The notes under the pieces: generated by a model | Databases searched by the model: none | Told to the model about the DNA's origin: nothing | Seen by the model: only the letters and a program-made list of their open reading frames with translations | Translations under genes and position numbers: made by a program | Shown here: in pieces, positions 22,293-24,823 of the stretch | Layout: each line of letters opens with the position of its first letter | Numbering within the stretch: position 1 is the stretch's first letter | Assembly: GCA_035264765.1 (NCBI GenBank) | Contig: DATFPQ010000262.1 | Span: 1-24,823, forward strand | DNA: 24,823 nucleotides | Direction of reading: 5' to 3' | Source of the DNA: DATFPQ01 sp035264765 | Lineage (GTDB): Bacteria; Actinomycetota; Actinomycetes; Actinomycetales; Angustibacteraceae

Positions 22293-22390
22293 CTAGAACG
22301 AGCGGGCTGGGAACCCGGCGCGATCTTCCTTGCGAGCAGGGCGGCGAAGGCCGCTACCGTGGGGCACCTGGCCCCTGAGGGAGGACGACC

Positions 22391-24118
22391 GTGGTGACGA
22401 CGACGTTCGCAGCGCGCCTGGGTCCGGCCGAGCGCCAGCAGGCCTGGCGCGACCTCGGGGAAGGGGAGCTCGACGTCCTCGTGGTCGGTGGCGGCGTCAC
22501 CGGAACCGGCGCGGCGCTGGACGCCGCGACCCGTGGCCTGCGCACTGGCCTGGTGGAGGCGCGTGACTTCGCCAGCGGCACGTCGTCGCGGTCGAGCAAG
22601 CTCTTCCACGGTGGCCTTCGCTACCTCGAGCAGTTCAACTTCCGGCTGGTGCGGGAGGCGCTGCGGGAGCGCGAGCTGATGCTGACCCGCATTGCGCCGC
22701 ACCTGGTCCGGCCCGTGCCGTTCCTGTACCCGCTGACGCGTCACGCCTGGGAACGGCCGTATGTCGCCGCCGGGCTCACCCTGTACGACCGGCTCGGCGG
22801 TGCACGCTCGGTGCCCGGACAGAAGCACCTGACGCGTGGCGGCGCACTGCAACGGTTTCCTGGCCTGCGCCGGGACGCGCTCGTCGGTGCCGTCCAGTAC
22901 TACGACGCCCAAGCAGATGATGCGCGGCACACCCTCACGGTGGTGCGTACCGCCGCTCACTACGGGGCGACCGTGCGCAGCTCGACCGAGGTCGTGGAGA
23001 TGCTCCGGGAGGCCGACCGGGTCGTCGGCGCCGTGGTCCGTGACGTCGAGACCGGTGACACGCAGCGCGTGCGCGCCAAGGTTGTCATCAATGCGACGGG
23101 CGTCTGGACCGACGACCTGCAGCGTCTCAGTGGTGGGCGCGGCCGGTTCCGGGTCCGGGCGAGCAAGGGCGTCCACGTGGTCGTCCCCCGCGACCGGATC
23201 GCGGGCGAGGTGGGGCTGATCCTGCGCACCGAGCGCAGCGTGCTCTTCGTCATCCCGTGGGGGCAGCACTGGATCGTGGGCACCACCGACACGGACTGGA
23301 CGTACGACCTGGCTCACCCCGCGGCCACGGCGGCCGACGTCGACTTCATCCTCGAGCACGTCAACCGGGTGCTCGCCGTGCCGCTGACTCGCGACGACAT
23401 CCTGGGCGTCTACGCCGGGCTGCGGCCGCTGCTGGCCGGGGAGAACGAGGACACCAGCCAGCTCTCCCGCGAGCACGCCGTGGCCCGACCGCAGCCCGGG
23501 CTGATCTCGATCGCCGGCGGCAAGTACACGACGTACCGCGTGATGGCCGCGGACGCGATCGACGCGGCGGCGGCCGACCTCGGCCCGATCCCGACGTCGG
23601 TGACCGAGCACGTCCCGCTCGTGGGTGCGGACGGCTACGCCGCGATGGTGAACCTGACCGGCGAGCTGGCGCGGGAGCACCAGCTGCCCCGGTGGCGCGT
23701 GGAGCACCTGCTGGGCCGGTACGGCTCCCTGCTCGCTGAGGTGCTCGCGCTGGGCGACGACGACCCGTCGCTGCTCGACCCCGTGCCGTCGGCGCAGGAG
23801 TACCTGCGGGCCGAGCTGCGCTATGCCGCCACGCACGAGTCCGCGCTGCACCTGGACGACATCCTGGCCCGCCGGACCCGGATGTCGATAGAGACCAAGC
23901 ACCGCGGTGTCGAGGCGGCGCAGGAGACGGCCGACCTGGTGCGTGAGGTGCTGGGGTGGGACGACGACCAGGCTCGCGCCGAGGTCGAGTCCTACACGCT
24001 GCGGGTCGCTGCCGAGCGGCGCTCGCAGGAGCTCGGCGACGACGCGGCCAGCGACGCGGCTCGCCGGGAGGCCCCCGAGGTGCGTCCCGGCCTGCGCCAC
24101 GTGACCGCCACCCGGTAG
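22391..24118 (+). CDS. glpD: Aerobic glycerol-3-phosphate dehydrogenase (FAD)
   Basis: A 575-residue flavoprotein oxidising glycerol 3-phosphate to dihydroxyacetone phosphate at the membrane. The FAD-binding motif is DVLVVGGGVTGTGAALDAAT (28-47). SSRSSKLFHGGLRYLEQFNF is the GlpD signature. The substrate-side WIVGTTDTDW and GVYAGLRPLL are followed by ISIAGGKYTTYR. A helical GlpD C-terminal domain covers about 410-560. The GTG at 22391 and the adjacent GTG at 22394 both sit 6-9 nt after GGAGG. With glpF and glpK it makes a complete glycerol uptake and oxidation set. Confidence 0.96.
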   Translation: MVTTTFAARLGPAERQQAWRDLGEGELDVLVVGGGVTGTGAALDAATRGLRTGLVEARDFASGTSSRSSKLFHGGLRYLEQFNFRLVREALRERELMLTRIAPHLVRPVPFLYPLTRHAWERPYVAAGLTLYDRLGGARSVPGQKHLTRGGALQRFPGLRRDALVGAVQYYDAQADDARHTLTVVRTAAHYGATVRSSTEVVEMLREADRVVGAVVRDVETGDTQRVRAKVVINATGVWTDDLQRLSGGRGRFRVRASKGVHVVVPRDRIAGEVGLILRTERSVLFVIPWGQHWIVGTTDTDWTYDLAHPAATAADVDFILEHVNRVLAVPLTRDDILGVYAGLRPLLAGENEDTSQLSREHAVARPQPGLISIAGGKYTTYRVMAADAIDAAAADLGPIPTSVTEHVPLVGADGYAAMVNLTGELAREHQLPRWRVEHLLGRYGSLLAEVLALGDDDPSLLDPVPSAQEYLRAELRYAATHESALHLDDILARRTRMSIETKHRGVEAAQETADLVREVLGWDDDQARAEVESYTLRVAAERRSQELGDDAASDAARREAPEVRPGLRHVTATR

Positions 24119-24159
24119 CCGCAGCGGCTCACCCATCGCTCCACCCACGGCCACCACGA

Positions 24160-24220
24160 GCACTTACCCGGAAATCCGCTGTCCCGAGGGCACTTCGGAG
24201 GCAGTTATCCGGATAAGTGT
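24160..24220. repeat. Long-arm inverted repeat containing TTATCCGGATAA
   Basis: Arms at 24160-24172 (GCACTTACCCGGA) and 24208-24220 (TCCGGATAAGTGT) pair at 11 of 13 positions plus one G-T, around a 35-nt loop. The right arm is part of a perfect 12-bp palindrome TTATCCGGATAA (24205-24216). A third related string CACTTCGGA is in the loop (24191-24199). It lies between the convergent glpD and the broken MFS gene, so it may be a terminator, an operator or a mobile-element end. Confidence 0.5.
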
Positions 24221-24263
24221 CCAGCTGGCGAGCTCGTTGCTGATCTTCGGTTCCGCGAAGCGG

Positions 24264-24823
24264 TCACGGAAGGTCGGGCGGCACCAGGTGGACGACGGCA
24301 GGAGGGGCGTCGGAGTAGGCGACCGCGCGGGCTTCGGCGGCCTGGTCGTACGCCGCCAGCCGGGTGGTGTGCTGGCGCAGGTGCTCCTGCCACGAGTCGA
24401 CCACGTAGATCTCGACGAACGTGTCCGGCGACTCGCCCTCGCGGAACAACCCCCACCGGACCGCGCCGGTGCGCTGGCGGGAGCGGCGCACCGCCCGCAT
24501 GGCGTGCACGAAGTCGGACTGGTGCTCCGGCCGGACCGTGTAGGTCGTCGAGACGACCACCGGTCCGGCCTCAGGGGCCGGCTCGACGACGAGCGCCGGC
24601 TCGGGCCAGTACGCCACCTCGGAGGTGTACAGCGCCGCCGACCGCGCCAACCCCCAAGGCGGCCAGCAGCAGGCCGTAGCCTCCGGGGCCCAGGCCAAGC
24701 CGACGGGTGGCCACGAGCGGGAGGAGGGCCCACAGCGCCGTGGCGGGGAGCACGAAGGTGCCGCACCGGAACAGGATCCGGCGCACCACCGGCGACCAGC
24801 GCACGTACCGCCCGCCGGCCCGC
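24264..24823 (-). pseudogene. MFS exporter (MFS_3/EntS-like) with C-terminal monooxygenase-like domain, broken, runs off right edge
   Basis: Two frames of one gene. The piece entering from the right edge reads RYVRWSPVVRRILFR, then GTFVLPATALWALLPLVATR and YGLLLAALGVGAVGGA, typical of the central part of MFS_3 exporters. From about 24640 the sense continues in another frame with YWPEPALVVEPAPEAGPVVV, then STTYTVRPEHQSDFVHAM and WQEHLRQHTTR. That is the conserved C-terminal ABM-like cytoplasmic domain, ending at the TGA at 24264. The usual later membrane helices (on the order of 150-200 residues) are missing at the junction. A deletion that also shifted the frame is the simplest reading; an assembly error is possible. 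The product would not be a working transporter. Confidence 0.75.

Noticed and set aside
22286..24163. A 625-codon open frame opposite glpD
   Set aside because: Antisense shadow of glpD with low-complexity His/Arg/Gly composition and no family features.

Overview
The window is very GC-rich DNA with GTG/ATG starts and many 4-bp start/stop overlaps. It carries WhiB, Crp and PASTA-type PBP genes, all typical of a high-GC Gram-positive actinomycete. From 2.8 to 18.3 kb the gene order closely follows the Mycobacterium tuberculosis block that I recall as ponA2 - whiB4 - two Get3/ArsA-like ATPases (Rv3680/Rv3679) - DUF4177 - RidA - MBL - crp - nth - Nudix - marP - ephE - small membrane protein. I cannot assign genus or species from sequence alone.

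Left edge (1-1267): a lower-GC patch. It holds a phosphotransferase (APH-type kinase) gene that runs off the left edge on the minus strand, a decayed tyrosine recombinase (frameshifted and internally deleted), and a tRNA-Pro(CGG) whose 3' end faces the recombinase. This looks like the worn end of an old integrative element at a tRNA attachment site. From 1371 to 2805 a membrane-anchored metallophosphoesterase and a yqeY-type gene are divergently arranged. The yqeY stop codon lies in the first of three tandem ~25-bp repeats.

Core block (2865-18262): the bifunctional PBP (ponA2) and whiB4 are divergent across a 344-bp regulatory region with a Crp-like site and a perfect 14-bp palindrome. Next comes a minus-strand set (alpha/beta hydrolase, then two Get3-like ATPases). 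Across a second large regulatory region, with a nearly identical Crp-like site, lie DUF4177 and ridA. A MerR regulator diverges from a NUDT19-like Nudix/metallo-beta-lactamase pair. Crp, preceded by a small coiled-coil protein with RsiG-like features, diverges from nth - Nudix (CoA pyrophosphatase type) - marP, which are joined by GTGA overlaps. An epoxide-hydrolase-like gene and a holin-X/YqjE-type membrane protein follow on the minus strand. Together these genes point to envelope maintenance (PBP, MarP), redox and damage control (WhiB4, Nth, Nudix, RidA) and cAMP-responsive regulation (Crp).

Right part (18422-24823): a CvrA/NhaP2-type cation/proton antiporter with a cytoplasmic RCK_C domain, then a glycerol unit (glpF-glpK on minus, glpD on plus, sharing a 193-bp divergent region). 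At the right edge is a broken MFS exporter gene that has lost most of its later membrane segments.

The most interesting non-gene signals are two Crp-like sites; a shared gapless 87-bp element in two convergent intergenic regions; four genes with the same leaderless geometry (TANNNT, 6 nt, start codon); and the integrase/tRNA-Pro scar. I see no CRISPR array, no intact mobile element and no wholly new multi-gene system; most of the content is a conserved actinobacterial stress/envelope locus.
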